16,974 nt of DNA, taken from the NCBI GenBank assembly GCA_964584325.1, contig CAZOZP010000069.1:1-16974 (forward strand). The letters are read 5' to 3'. Of this stretch, positions 1 to 7,389 are shown piece by piece. The notes under the pieces were generated by a model that worked only from the letters and a program-made list of their open reading frames with translations, made no database searches and was not told where the DNA came from. Source of the stretch: CAZOZP01 sp964584325. Its GTDB lineage: Bacteria > Bacteroidota > Ignavibacteria > Ignavibacteriales > Melioribacteraceae. The first letter of the stretch is position 1, and each line of letters opens with the position of its first letter. Position numbers and translations under genes: made by a program.

Positions 1-377
1 AGCCGGTAGGCAAACATACCCGGTACAGGTCTTTCATCTTCTATATCCTCAGCATAGAATCCTGTTTCCTTAAGATCCTCACCGGATGATTCAACGGCAT
101 CTCTGTGCCATTCTGAACAATGATGATTTGTCATTATAAGTCCATCTTCCGAAACGAAAGATGCCGTGCAGCCGGGAATTCTTAATGAGGATAACCGAAC
201 GTTTTCCAACCAGAGCGAGTCAGGCTTAAACCCGTATCTGCTTTCAAGATATTCAGTCGGAGGATTATCGAACATCCACATTTTTCCGAAACCGGAAAGA
301 CTGTCTGCAGAATTATCCTTATTCAATGCCGCAACACTTAACTGAAATAAAGCGAGTAGAAAAATAATTTTATACAT
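1..377 (-). CDS. S46 family serine dipeptidyl-peptidase (N-terminal part, cut by window edge)
   Basis: Translating back from the ATG at 377 gives an open frame of 125 codons running off the left edge. It starts with a signal peptide (MYKIIFLLALFQLSVAA) and then matches the S46 (DPP7/DPP11) N-terminus: FGKMWMFDNPP near residues 30-40 and SEDGLIMTNHHC at 77-88, with H86 the expected catalytic histidine. The catalytic Asp and Ser lie outside the window. S46 enzymes remove dipeptides from peptide N-termini in the periplasm or on the cell surface. The gene follows another S46 gene by 33 bp in the same direction, so the two are probably co-transcribed tandem paralogues. Only a weak SD (TTTGGA) precedes the ATG. 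Family assignment is firm; substrate preference cannot be judged from this fragment. Confidence 0.88.
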   Translation of the reverse strand, partial: MYKIIFLLALFQLSVAALNKDNSADSLSGFGKMWMFDNPPTEYLESRYGFKPDSLWLENVRLSSLRIPGCTASFVSEDGLIMTNHHCSEWHRDAVESSGEDLKETGFYAEDIEDERPVPGMFAYR

Positions 378-410
378 AAATATCCAAAATTAAAATCACA
401 TGGTACAAAT

Positions 411-2486
411 TTAATAATTTATTCCCTTTATGAGTTCATTATAGAGTCTTTTTGTGCAATAAATATTGTTGATTACTTCCAGGATTGCAGACATAGATAC
501 CGACACAGCTCTGTTCGATTTTTCCTGATACAGAAATGAGGATTCAATATTTTCAATATTTCCGTCAAATGCGAGTCCGGTTAGTTTCCCATTAATATTA
601 ATTACCGGACTACCTGAGTTTCCTCCCTGAATATCATTTGTAGAAATAAAATTCAGCGGAGTTTTTAGATTAATGCTGTCACGTTTTTCCATCCATCTTT
701 CAGAAAGCAACCAGGGTTTCTTTTTTCCGAAAGAATAGTACTTATCGAAGAGGCCAAAAAATGTTGTATTAATAGGAGCAATTGTTCCGTTATAATTGTA
801 GCTCTTCACAACACCGTCTGAAATGCGCAATCCTGCGTTTGCATCGGGCGGAATCCCTTTCCCAAATATTTTCAGCAGCAGTCTGCCGTATTCAGATTCA
901 AGTTTTTTCTCTTCTTCAATAATAGACCTGAATTGCTTTTTAAGTTCAGGCAATCTGGTTTTTCTTAGAACTGAGTAATACAGTAAAGGATCTGAATAAA
1001 CATCTGATTTGGAAGTATTCATAATAAGTGTATAGAGTTTTCGGAAATCATTAGCAACCGTTTCTTCGAGTACAACCGAAGAATTAATTTCAGTATTATT
1101 TCTGTAAAACATTTTTTTGAACAAATCATACGATTTATCCGGCATTTGTTTTATTCTTTGCTTTAAGTTTTCGAATAACCAGTACTCAGATTCCTTATGA
1201 AATGATTTGGGCGACGACTTTAAAAGTGAATCCAGTTTTAATGAATCATTTTCAGATTCGTTTAAATTCAAAGAAACTATATAATCGGCATTCATAACCG
1301 AAACCGGGCGTAAATGTTCATCTTGGTCAAGGAGTCTTATTTCGTTATAAGTTTCACTTTTTTCGTGCATAAGTCTTTCCAAAGATTCCCATAAGTGTGA
1401 GAATTCCGGTTTAAGAATTTCATTGTTTTCGACATAGGTGCGGAGGAGTTTCTCAAACTTGATTTTAACAGACATGAGGTTTTTATCGTCTAACCCCCAG
1501 ATTGTTCTTTTATAAGCTTTTATTGCGTTCTGAACTCCGTAAATGTTTCCTTCGATTTCTGCTATTCTGGAAGAATCAGATGCCGCCGGCTGAAGATAAT
1601 AATTGTTCAATGCAATACTTTGAGTAAGGTATTCATTGAATTCATAGTCGCGCAGATACTCCAGCTGAGCAACTGTCTTGTATCTTTCCGTTTCAGCCGG
1701 AAATCCGGATATGAATACCGCATCGCCCGGTTTAACAGGAGTAGTTTCTATTCTGAAGAAATCGGGACTATACAGAGGTTTATCGTTTTCGTAAATTCTA
1801 AGAAAAGTAAAATCGAGGTTATATCTCGGATAAGTGAAGTTATCAGCATCTCCTCCGAAAAGTGCAACTGAAGACTCAACCGAAAAAACAAGACGGATAT
1901 CATTATATCTTTTATAGAAAACGACAGAATTCAGAAGTCCGTTATATAACGGCATAAGATTGCATTTATATCCGCTTGAATCTGAAAGATGTTTAAGCAG
2001 ACTATCTGCAAATACTTTAATATTCTTACCTGAACTAAGGCAGGCCGCATACTCTGCGGAAATATCCTTAATGGCAGCAATTCTGTCTGCATATAGTCCG
2101 GGTATTCTTATTTCATCTTTGTAATTCGTGGCATAGAATCCTTTATCGGCCAAAGCTTGTCCATTTTCCTCAAAGCTCGGATAGAGCATCTCCACACAAT
2201 GGTAATTTGTAAGAATCAGGCCGCTGTCGGAAACAAATGAAGCGGAACACCAATCTCCAAGTTTGAGCGAGGCATTCATTACTTTTGATATCCAAATACT
2301 ATCGGGGCAGAAAGAATATTTTTCTTCGAATCTTTTCGTCGGGAAATGCTCAAACGTCCAGAGTTTTCCGAACTGATCTATTGATGAACGGCCAAACTTT
2401 GCGATTACCGAATCCGGAGGAGATTCTGCAAAAAGAGATATTCCCAGCAGGAAAAATAGAAAATAAGGTTTCCCGGAAAAAAACAA
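411..2486 (-). CDS. S46 family serine dipeptidyl-peptidase, DPP7-like
   Basis: This is a 691-residue exported peptidase, close to the usual S46 length of about 700. Residues 1-20 form a signal peptide. The chymotrypsin-type triad is visible: H96 in LILTNYHC, D225 in NFTYPRYNLDF, and S624 in GGNSGSP. The motif after the serine, GLAFDGN (G642), has glycine where acidic-specific DPP11 enzymes carry arginine; in known DPP7 enzymes this goes with hydrophobic or broad P1 preference, so that specificity is inferred. The start is TTG at 2486, supported by an AAGGA SD seven bases upstream and by the signal peptide. Residue 95 is Tyr where the downstream paralogue has His (TNHHC). It likely feeds dipeptides from extracellular protein breakdown to the cell. 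A promoter candidate lies at 2522-2550. Confidence 0.93.
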   Translation of the reverse strand: MFFSGKPYFLFFLLGISLFAESPPDSVIAKFGRSSIDQFGKLWTFEHFPTKRFEEKYSFCPDSIWISKVMNASLKLGDWCSASFVSDSGLILTNYHCVEMLYPSFEENGQALADKGFYATNYKDEIRIPGLYADRIAAIKDISAEYAACLSSGKNIKVFADSLLKHLSDSSGYKCNLMPLYNGLLNSVVFYKRYNDIRLVFSVESSVALFGGDADNFTYPRYNLDFTFLRIYENDKPLYSPDFFRIETTPVKPGDAVFISGFPAETERYKTVAQLEYLRDYEFNEYLTQSIALNNYYLQPAASDSSRIAEIEGNIYGVQNAIKAYKRTIWGLDDKNLMSVKIKFEKLLRTYVENNEILKPEFSHLWESLERLMHEKSETYNEIRLLDQDEHLRPVSVMNADYIVSLNLNESENDSLKLDSLLKSSPKSFHKESEYWLFENLKQRIKQMPDKSYDLFKKMFYRNNTEINSSVVLEETVANDFRKLYTLIMNTSKSDVYSDPLLYYSVLRKTRLPELKKQFRSIIEEEKKLESEYGRLLLKIFGKGIPPDANAGLRISDGVVKSYNYNGTIAPINTTFFGLFDKYYSFGKKKPWLLSERWMEKRDSINLKTPLNFISTNDIQGGNSGSPVININGKLTGLAFDGNIENIESSFLYQEKSNRAVSVSMSAILEVINNIYCTKRLYNELIKGINY

Positions 2487-2521
2487 AGGCCGTTCCTTTT
2501 TGTATTAGCGCAAAATACAAA

Positions 2522-2550
2522 ATTCTAAGTTATTTGTATGTGATGTGCAA
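2522..2550 (-). promoter_or_regulatory. Promoter candidate for the S46 operon
   Basis: On the minus strand TTGCAC (2550-2545) is followed after 17 nt by TAGAAT (2527-2522), five of six matches to the sigma70 -10 box. It lies about 35 bp upstream of the TTG start at 2486. The spacing matches the other promoter candidates in this window. Prediction by eye only. Confidence 0.5.
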
Positions 2551-2551
2551 T

Positions 2552-2575
2552 AAAAAAACTAAGCATAGGCTGCTT
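2552..2575 (-). terminator. Weak intrinsic terminator after dacB
   Basis: Just after the dacB stop, the minus strand reads AAGCA, loop GCCTA, TGCTT, then AG and a run of seven T. The 5-bp stem is short, but the T-run and position fit a rho-independent terminator separating dacB from the downstream S46 genes. Confidence 0.4.
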
Positions 2576-2577
2576 TG

Positions 2578-3942
2578 TCAATAATTTCTTGATATGTATT
2601 CAACAATCTTATCTTCAATTCCCTTATGGTAGTCCCAATTTCTGGTTTTAAACTCCATTGTAATTGCAACAATGATTGTCTGGTTTGAACTATTCAGCAG
2701 ATAACCTGAAAGAGCTGTAACACCTCTGAGTGTTCCGGTTTTTCCGTAAAACTTTCCGGCGGCAGGGCTTCCTGTCATTCTATTCCTGAGAGTACCGTCA
2801 ACCCCGGAAATTGAAAGGGAATTCAAATAGCTTTTATAGAGCGATTCATCATAATAAATTGATTCCAGCAATCCGGCTATTGATGCGGCAGTTACCTCGT
2901 TATATCTTGAAATACCTGATCCGTCAACAAACGAACTGCCCTCGTTATATACATTCATTCTTTCAAGAAATGTAATTACCGCCTGAGTAGCATAAAAAGA
3001 ATTTCCCTGTTTTTTACTGTATTGTGCCCCTATTATCTTAAAAAGATTTTCGGCATAATAGTTTTCGCTCCGTTTATTAATGATTCCGGCAAGATAGCTT
3101 AAAGTAATACTGCTTTCGCAGAGAGTTTCACATTTTGCGGGTGTTTCACCTGTTCCGTAAAGGCCTTTTACAATGATTCCGGCTTTAAGAAGTTTTTCAT
3201 AAAGCATTGCCGCTGTAAAAAGAGGCGGATTATCTATATTAACATAGTAAACTCTTGCTTTCCTGCGTCCGAGATTGGAAGGAACGTTTAATGCAATGCC
3301 ATGTTTGTCGGAAACCAGTTTCAAACTTCCCTTCTGTGTATTCACAATTTTTATCAATTCCAGTGAAGGATAAACCGATGCGGTGGTTTTCTTACCAGCT
3401 TTTCTGAGTGTAACCTGAATTGAGTTCCTATTAATTGTAAGAGCAGATACCGGTGGGAGGGGTACATTGGCCGACTCTTCGAATATCCAGTCCTCACGCG
3501 AATAAATATCATCAAAAAAGGTATCATCCCCGATTATATTACCTGATATTTCTTTAATATTCAACTCTGTAAGTTTTTTTATAAGTGAATCAAGATCGCT
3601 TTCATTAAAAAGGGGGTTGCCGAATCCTTTAATAAACAAGTTGCCTTCAAGTTTATTTCCGTAACGAACTCCGTCTGTCAGGATCTTCGTCGATATTTTG
3701 TAATCAGGCCCCATGAGGTCAAAAGCTGCAGCAGTTGTAAATAATTTTGTATTTGAAGCCGGAATCATAGAACGAAAGATATTTTTTTTATAAATTGTAT
3801 CCTTCAAATCGGGGTTAATTATGAGAATAGAATATTCTGTTGAGGCCGGAAGTGTATTTAATATTCTTTCAATTCCCTGCTTAACATCCTGTGCTGCAAC
3901 TACATAAGAAATATATATAAATAAAATTAAATATCTGATCAT
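2578..3942 (-). CDS. dacB: D-alanyl-D-alanine carboxypeptidase/endopeptidase, PBP4 type (peptidase S13)
   Basis: This penicillin-binding protein trims or cleaves peptidoglycan peptides in the periplasm. Counting from the ATG at 3942 (454 residues), it has a signal peptide (MIRYLILFIYISYVVAAQ) and the three active-site motifs of S13: SNTK at 63-66 (S63 nucleophile), SEN at 292-294, and KTG at 401-403. FVDGSGISRYNEVT between the last two is typical of DacB. The frame stays open upstream to 4014, but the extra 24 codons would put the signal peptide inside the protein and would overlap the predicted promoter (3965-3994), so 3942 is preferred. The gene is divergent from the LOG-family gene at 4035. 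Length and motif order are normal, and no defect is seen. Confidence 0.93.
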   Translation of the reverse strand: MIRYLILFIYISYVVAAQDVKQGIERILNTLPASTEYSILIINPDLKDTIYKKNIFRSMIPASNTKLFTTAAAFDLMGPDYKISTKILTDGVRYGNKLEGNLFIKGFGNPLFNESDLDSLIKKLTELNIKEISGNIIGDDTFFDDIYSREDWIFEESANVPLPPVSALTINRNSIQVTLRKAGKKTTASVYPSLELIKIVNTQKGSLKLVSDKHGIALNVPSNLGRRKARVYYVNIDNPPLFTAAMLYEKLLKAGIIVKGLYGTGETPAKCETLCESSITLSYLAGIINKRSENYYAENLFKIIGAQYSKKQGNSFYATQAVITFLERMNVYNEGSSFVDGSGISRYNEVTAASIAGLLESIYYDESLYKSYLNSLSISGVDGTLRNRMTGSPAAGKFYGKTGTLRGVTALSGYLLNSSNQTIIVAITMEFKTRNWDYHKGIEDKIVEYISRNY

Positions 3943-3964
3943 CAAACTAAAACCTGTATTTTTG

Positions 3965-3994
3965 AATGTACAAATATAAAAATACCCTAAACAA
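3965..3994 (-). promoter_or_regulatory. Promoter candidate for dacB
   Basis: Minus strand TTGTTT (3994-3989), 18 nt, TACATT (3970-3965). A TATATTTG sequence, matching the Bacteroidota -7 consensus TAnnTTTG, overlaps it at 3978-3971. Transcription would start near 3958, about 15 nt before the ATG at 3942. No clear promoter was found for the divergent gene at 4035. Confidence 0.45.
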
Positions 3995-4034
3995 AATTGA
4001 ATGAATTTCGGCAATAAATAAGGAAGAATATCTG

Positions 4035-4847
4035 ATGAGCATTAAAAAAGTAGAAAAAGCCTATAAGAATCTTGAATTCCTGAATTCTGCAAGTGCCAGG
4101 CCATTAAGGATTTTGGCTGAATTTTATGAACCAAAATCGCGCATTGAGAAATATAATCTCGTTGATACAATTGTATTTTTCGGTTCAGCACGTATTAAGT
4201 CAAGAGAGGAATCGCTGATAAAACTCGAAAAGATTCGTACTGAGATGCCTGATTCACCGGAAAAAGAAAAATTACTTCGTTCTGCTGAAGTAGCTCTGAA
4301 GATGTCAAAATACTACGAAGATGCTGTTGAACTTGCTGAAAAACTGACTAAATGGTCAATGGGTTTAAGTAAAGAGGAGAAGAGGTTTATTGTATGCAGC
4401 GGAGGCGGGCCCGGTATTATGGAAGCTGCAAATAAAGGTGCTGTAGATGCCGGAGGTTTTTCAATCGGACTGAATATAAGTCTTCCTTTCGAACAGGAAC
4501 CTAATCCCTATCTGAAACCAAAAAACACATTTGAATTTCATTACTTTTTTATGAGAAAATTTTGGTTTGTTTATTTGGCTAAGGCATTAGTTGTTTTCCC
4601 CGGAGGAGTAGGGACTATGGACGAACTTTTCGAGGTTCTTACTTTGGTGCAAACCGAAAAAACAAAAAAACCCATGAAAATTTTGATTTATGATGAAACA
4701 TTCTGGCGGAAAATTGTTGATTTTGATACTCTTGCTGATTATGGAATGATTAGCCGTGAGGACTTGGATCTTTTCGATTTCTGCAATTCCGTTGATGAAA
4801 TGTATGGTAAACTGACTACTTTTTTAACAGAAAAGTACTTAGCCTGA
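4035..4847 (+). CDS. LOG family / TIGR00730-type Rossmann-fold nucleotide-binding protein
   Basis: The 270-residue protein has the two signatures of the lysine-decarboxylase-like LOG family: GGGPGIMEAANKG at 123-135 and PGGVGTMDE at 189-197, with the MRK segment (173-175) that supplies the usual conserved Arg. Characterised LOG enzymes are nucleoside 5'-monophosphate phosphoribohydrolases that release free bases (cytokinin riboside monophosphate in plants, purine nucleotides in some bacteria). This is the longer bacterial form, with a helical insertion at about residues 60-110 between the first beta strand (IVFFGSAR) and the first motif. The true substrate is unknown. The ATG has an AAGGAAG SD nine bases upstream (4020-4026). 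It is cytosolic, monocistronic, and ends at the terminator shared with rpsU. Confidence 0.88.
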   Translation: MSIKKVEKAYKNLEFLNSASARPLRILAEFYEPKSRIEKYNLVDTIVFFGSARIKSREESLIKLEKIRTEMPDSPEKEKLLRSAEVALKMSKYYEDAVELAEKLTKWSMGLSKEEKRFIVCSGGGPGIMEAANKGAVDAGGFSIGLNISLPFEQEPNPYLKPKNTFEFHYFFMRKFWFVYLAKALVVFPGGVGTMDELFEVLTLVQTEKTKKPMKILIYDETFWRKIVDFDTLADYGMISREDLDLFDFCNSVDEMYGKLTTFLTEKYLA

Positions 4848-4874
4848 AGTATTCGTTTATTTTTCATAAAATAA

Positions 4875-4901
4875 AAAAAGGGATTCTGCGAATCCCTTTT
4901 T
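4875..4901. terminator. Bidirectional rho-independent terminator
   Basis: AAAAA, stem GGGATT (4880-4885), loop CTGCG, stem AATCCC (4891-4896), TTTTT. The A-run and T-run let it work in both directions, between the convergent LOG gene (stop 4847) and rpsU (stop 4905). Confidence 0.88.
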
Positions 4902-4904
4902 ATC

Positions 4905-5102
4905 TTAATACCGATCCATTTGGTTCTCACGAGATGCTCTTCGTAAGGCTTTTATTCGATTCATTCTTTTTTCGATCGAGGGTTTTGTAAAGAATGTTCT
5001 TTTCTTGTATTCTTTTAAAACACCGGAACGCTCGTATTTTTTCTTGAATCTCTTAAGAGCTTTGTCGATATTCTCTGTTTCTGATAGAGTAATACCTACC
5101 AA
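4905..5102 (-). CDS. rpsU: 30S ribosomal protein bS21
   Basis: A small basic protein of the 30S subunit that binds near the 3' end of 16S rRNA and helps initiation. The sequence after the start, MVGITLSETENIDKALKRF, then KKKYERSG and VLKEYKKRTFF, is a standard bS21 N-terminal half. The frame is open to a GTG at 5114, but that GTG and the next lie inside the SD (5107-5118). The TTG at 5102 is eight bases from the GGTGG core and yields the normal N-terminus and a normal length of 65 residues, so TTG is chosen. The gene is divergent from tadA and ends against a bidirectional terminator. The strong SD and a promoter-embedded inverted repeat suggest specific control. Confidence 0.95.
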   Translation of the reverse strand: MVGITLSETENIDKALKRFKKKYERSGVLKEYKKRTFFTKPSIEKRMNRIKALRRASRENQMDRY

Positions 5103-5106
5103 CCTA

Positions 5107-5118
5107 ATCACCACCTTT
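5107..5118 (-). promoter_or_regulatory. Extended Shine-Dalgarno of rpsU
   Basis: The minus strand reads AAAGGTGGTGAT. This differs at one base from AAAGGAGGTGAT, the full complement of the conserved 16S rRNA 3' tail. It is much longer than other SDs in the window and decides the TTG start at 5102. In Bacteroidia, rpsU is known to keep an unusually strong SD tied to bS21-dependent autoregulation; whether that applies here is inference. Confidence 0.8.
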
Positions 5119-5144
5119 TCTATTTAAATTAAATTTAGAACAGA

Positions 5145-5173
5145 AATGTATTTCTTAAATTATTAAGAAGCAA
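5145..5173 (-). promoter_or_regulatory. Promoter candidate for rpsU
   Basis: Minus strand TTGCTT (5173-5168), 17 nt, TACATT (5150-5145), extended as TACATTTC. The spacer is filled by an inverted repeat, TTCTTAA-ATTA-TTAAGAA (5152-5169), which could be an operator. Confidence 0.5.
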
Positions 5174-5183
5174 TAAAAATCTT

Positions 5184-5211
5184 TTGCTTAAGTTATTTCA
5201 TATTATATATT
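5184..5211 (+). promoter_or_regulatory. Promoter candidate for tadA
   Basis: Plus strand TTGCTT (5184-5189), 16 nt, TATATT (5206-5211), placing a transcript start about 40 nt before the tadA ATG. The 146-bp divergent region between rpsU and tadA is otherwise very AT-rich. Confidence 0.4.
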
Positions 5212-5260
5212 TAAGAATAATTGAATTTTTGCTAATTTAGATATCACTTTTTGAGACTTT

Positions 5261-5737
5261 ATGGTATTCGGAGAAAATGATTTAAGATTTATGAATTCAG
5301 CTTTTCGTGAAGCGGAATACGCAATGGAAAAAGACGAAATTCCTGTAGGTGCTGTTATTGTAAAAGACGGTATTATCATTGCCAAAGGATATAATCAGGT
5401 AGAAATGCTTAATGATCCTACTGCTCATGCAGAGATAATCGCAATTACCGCGGCCTGCAATAATTTAAATTCCAAAAACCTAAGCGGATGTGATCTTTAT
5501 GTTACTCTGGAACCTTGTGCAATGTGTGCCGGAGCAATAATAAATTCTAAAATATCCAGAGTTTTTTTCGGAGCACAAGAGCCTAAAACAGGTGCCTGTA
5601 CATCACTTTACAGTCTTTTATCCGACGGCAAAAACATTCATAAAGCTCAGGTATATCATGGATTAATGGAAGACCGAATTGTTGCACTGATGAAACACTT
5701 TTTCTTCAACAAACGGGTGAACGGAACAATTAATTGA
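5261..5737 (+). CDS. tadA: tRNA-specific adenosine deaminase (A34 to inosine)
   Basis: TadA deaminates adenosine at the wobble position of tRNA-Arg(ACG) to inosine. The 158-residue protein has the zinc-dependent cytidine/adenosine deaminase motifs: HAE at 56-58 (H56 zinc ligand, E58 proton shuttle) and PCAMC at 85-89 (C86 and C89 zinc ligands). The C-terminal stretch, VFFGAQEPKTGACTSLYSLL, is typical of TadA rather than free-base deaminases, and length is normal. No SD is visible before the ATG (ttttgagacttt). The 3' end overlaps the convergent msrAB stop by 8 bp, leaving no room for a separate terminator. Confidence 0.93.
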   Translation: MVFGENDLRFMNSAFREAEYAMEKDEIPVGAVIVKDGIIIAKGYNQVEMLNDPTAHAEIIAITAACNNLNSKNLSGCDLYVTLEPCAMCAGAIINSKISRVFFGAQEPKTGACTSLYSLLSDGKNIHKAQVYHGLMEDRIVALMKHFFFNKRVNGTIN

Positions 5738-6800
5738 ATATCCATAAGTAATCGCCGTAGCCTTCTTTTTCCATCTCATTTTTCGCAATGAATTTAAGCG
5801 AAGCCGAATTTATGCAATAACGAAGATTTGTTGGATTTGGCCCGTCCGGAAAAACATGTCCTAAATGCGATCCGCCGAAATTACTTTTTACTTCAACCCG
5901 ATTCATATTGTGGCTGTTATCTTCAAATTTCCTTACAAACCTTGTATCAATAGGTTTAGTGAAACTCGGCCACCCGCTTCCGGAATCATACTTGTCCTTT
6001 GAACTGAACAAAGGTTCTCCGCTTACAACATCAACATAGATACCTTCTTCTTTGTTATTCCAGTATTCATTATTAAAAGGAGGTTCTGTTCCGCACTGTT
6101 GAGTTACTTTGTACTGAATATCTGAAACTTTTGTTTTAATTTCTGATGATTCAGGTTTGCGGTATTTGGATATTTTGTCGTCACCCCAAAGTCCTTTTAT
6201 AAAATCCTCCCTACCTGAGGCCTTCTTATATGACATATAATGCGATTCATTAAATTTGTAATAATCCTGGTGATATTCTTCCGCAGGGAAAAATGTTGTA
6301 AATTTTTCCACAGGTGTAACAATCGGATCTTCAAATATTCCGGAATTGTTAAGCCTTTCCTTTGACCTCACTGCAATATTTTTCTGGGATTCGTTCATAT
6401 AGAATATCACAGATTCATATTGCGGCCCTCTGTCTTGAAACGATCCGCCTTTATCTGTCGGATCAAATTGTTTCCAGTAGATATCCAGAATTTCGGCATA
6501 ACTGATAATTTCCGGATTAAACAAGACCTGCACCGCTTCAACGTGAGCGGTTCTGCCTGAAGACACATCTTCGTAATTAGCAGTTTCTTCTGTTCCGCCG
6601 GCATAACCTGAAACTACTTTATAAACCCCGTCAAGATTCTCGAACGGAGCTTCAAGGCACCAGAAACATCCACCGGCAAACACTGCTTTCTCAATTTTTC
6701 CGCCATTTATTTTATCCATATCCTTTTCCTTCTCTGCTGTTTCTATCTTACTGCAGGATACCAAAGTAAGTATAAGACCTGCTGCTAAATACTTAAACAT
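5730..6800 (-). CDS. msrAB: Exported peptide-methionine sulfoxide reductase MsrA-MsrB fusion lipoprotein
   Basis: A two-domain enzyme that reduces both S- and R-methionine sulfoxide. Residues 1-16 are a lipoprotein signal with lipobox LVSC (C16), so it acts outside the cytoplasm. The MsrA domain (about 37-205) has GGCFWCLE with catalytic C45. The MsrB domain (about 229-350) has GGSHLGHVF and RYCIN with catalytic C329. MsrB lacks the paired CxxC zinc ligands. The position where Neisseria-type MsrB has a resolving Cys (SGCGWPSF) is Ser (S275), while C236 in QQCGTEPPF is the only other MsrB cysteine and is the likely resolving residue. An AAGAAGG SD sits eight bases before the ATG. It lies 14 bp downstream of a small exported protein, probably in one operon. 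Confidence 0.94.
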   Translation of the reverse strand: MFKYLAAGLILTLVSCSKIETAEKEKDMDKINGGKIEKAVFAGGCFWCLEAPFENLDGVYKVVSGYAGGTEETANYEDVSSGRTAHVEAVQVLFNPEIISYAEILDIYWKQFDPTDKGGSFQDRGPQYESVIFYMNESQKNIAVRSKERLNNSGIFEDPIVTPVEKFTTFFPAEEYHQDYYKFNESHYMSYKKASGREDFIKGLWGDDKISKYRKPESSEIKTKVSDIQYKVTQQCGTEPPFNNEYWNNKEEGIYVDVVSGEPLFSSKDKYDSGSGWPSFTKPIDTRFVRKFEDNSHNMNRVEVKSNFGGSHLGHVFPDGPNPTNLRYCINSASLKFIAKNEMEKEGYGDYLWIFN

Positions 6801-6814
6801 ATTATATACCTTCT

Positions 6815-7324
6815 TTATTTAAATATTATCTCTGCACCCGGCGATTCTCTGTATATTGCGCTATGTCCCTTAATCCACTTTCCTTCTTTTAGATACATAG
6901 ATTCAACGCTTATACTTCCGTCAGACATTATTTCCGATAAAGCTTTTACTTCTGTTATATTGTTGGAATTTCCTGTCACCTTCTCGAAACTTACAATTTT
7001 ATTTTCCTCAAAAATCATATATCCGTTAGTAAAAAAGCCTGCAGTAGTAAAATAGTAAAATTCTATTCTTTTATTCTCTGCGTTATAGTAAATAATTGTC
7101 TCGCCCCCATATTCTCCTTCATTAAGCGAATGTGTGTGCCTGACCGCCGTTCCGTTTAATATTCTTTCATATTTCCCTATATCAACCGATTTTCCGGCTT
7201 CTTCTGAAAGTTCTCCTCGGTAAGTCTTTCCTAAATAGGGTTCGAATTGTTTTAATTCCGGAATAAGTTTGTTCTGAGCAAAAACCGAGATAAATAGTAC
7301 TGACCAAATTATAGCGAACTTCAT
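6815..7324 (-). CDS. Small exported protein of unknown function
   Basis: I do not recognise this 169-residue protein. A signal peptide (MKFAIIWSVLFISVFAQ) is clear. The mature part of about 152 residues has no cysteine and looks like alternating beta strands: GETIIYYNAENKRIEFYYF at about 89-107, then TNGYMIFEENKIVSFEKV. This could be a lipocalin-like or other small beta-barrel/sandwich fold, perhaps like DUF1579-type proteins, but that is a guess from strand pattern. A strong SD (GGAGG) precedes the ATG by five bases, and a good promoter candidate lies at 7348-7376. The gene is first in a unit with msrAB, 14 bp away, so a role in envelope oxidative-stress or protein-quality functions is possible but unproven. 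Confidence 0.75.
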   Translation of the reverse strand: MKFAIIWSVLFISVFAQNKLIPELKQFEPYLGKTYRGELSEEAGKSVDIGKYERILNGTAVRHTHSLNEGEYGGETIIYYNAENKRIEFYYFTTAGFFTNGYMIFEENKIVSFEKVTGNSNNITEVKALSEIMSDGSISVESMYLKEGKWIKGHSAIYRESPGAEIIFK

Positions 7325-7347
7325 AAAAATCCTCCAAAATAAGATAC

Positions 7348-7376
7348 AATGTATGATTTTTATCTATATTTGTCAA
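7348..7376 (-). promoter_or_regulatory. Promoter candidate for the exported-protein/msrAB unit
   Basis: Minus strand TTGACA (7376-7371), a perfect sigma70 -35 match, 17 nt, TACATT (7353-7348). It lies about 24 bp before the ATG at 7324. This suggests the unit is transcribed separately from the upstream ftcD gene. Confidence 0.6.
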
Positions 7377-7389
7377 TATCAGATGCAGA

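Noticed and set aside
3943..4014. N-terminal extension of the dacB frame by 24 codons
   Set aside because: It would bury the signal peptide inside the protein and overlaps the predicted promoter; the ATG at 3942 gives a normal signal peptide.
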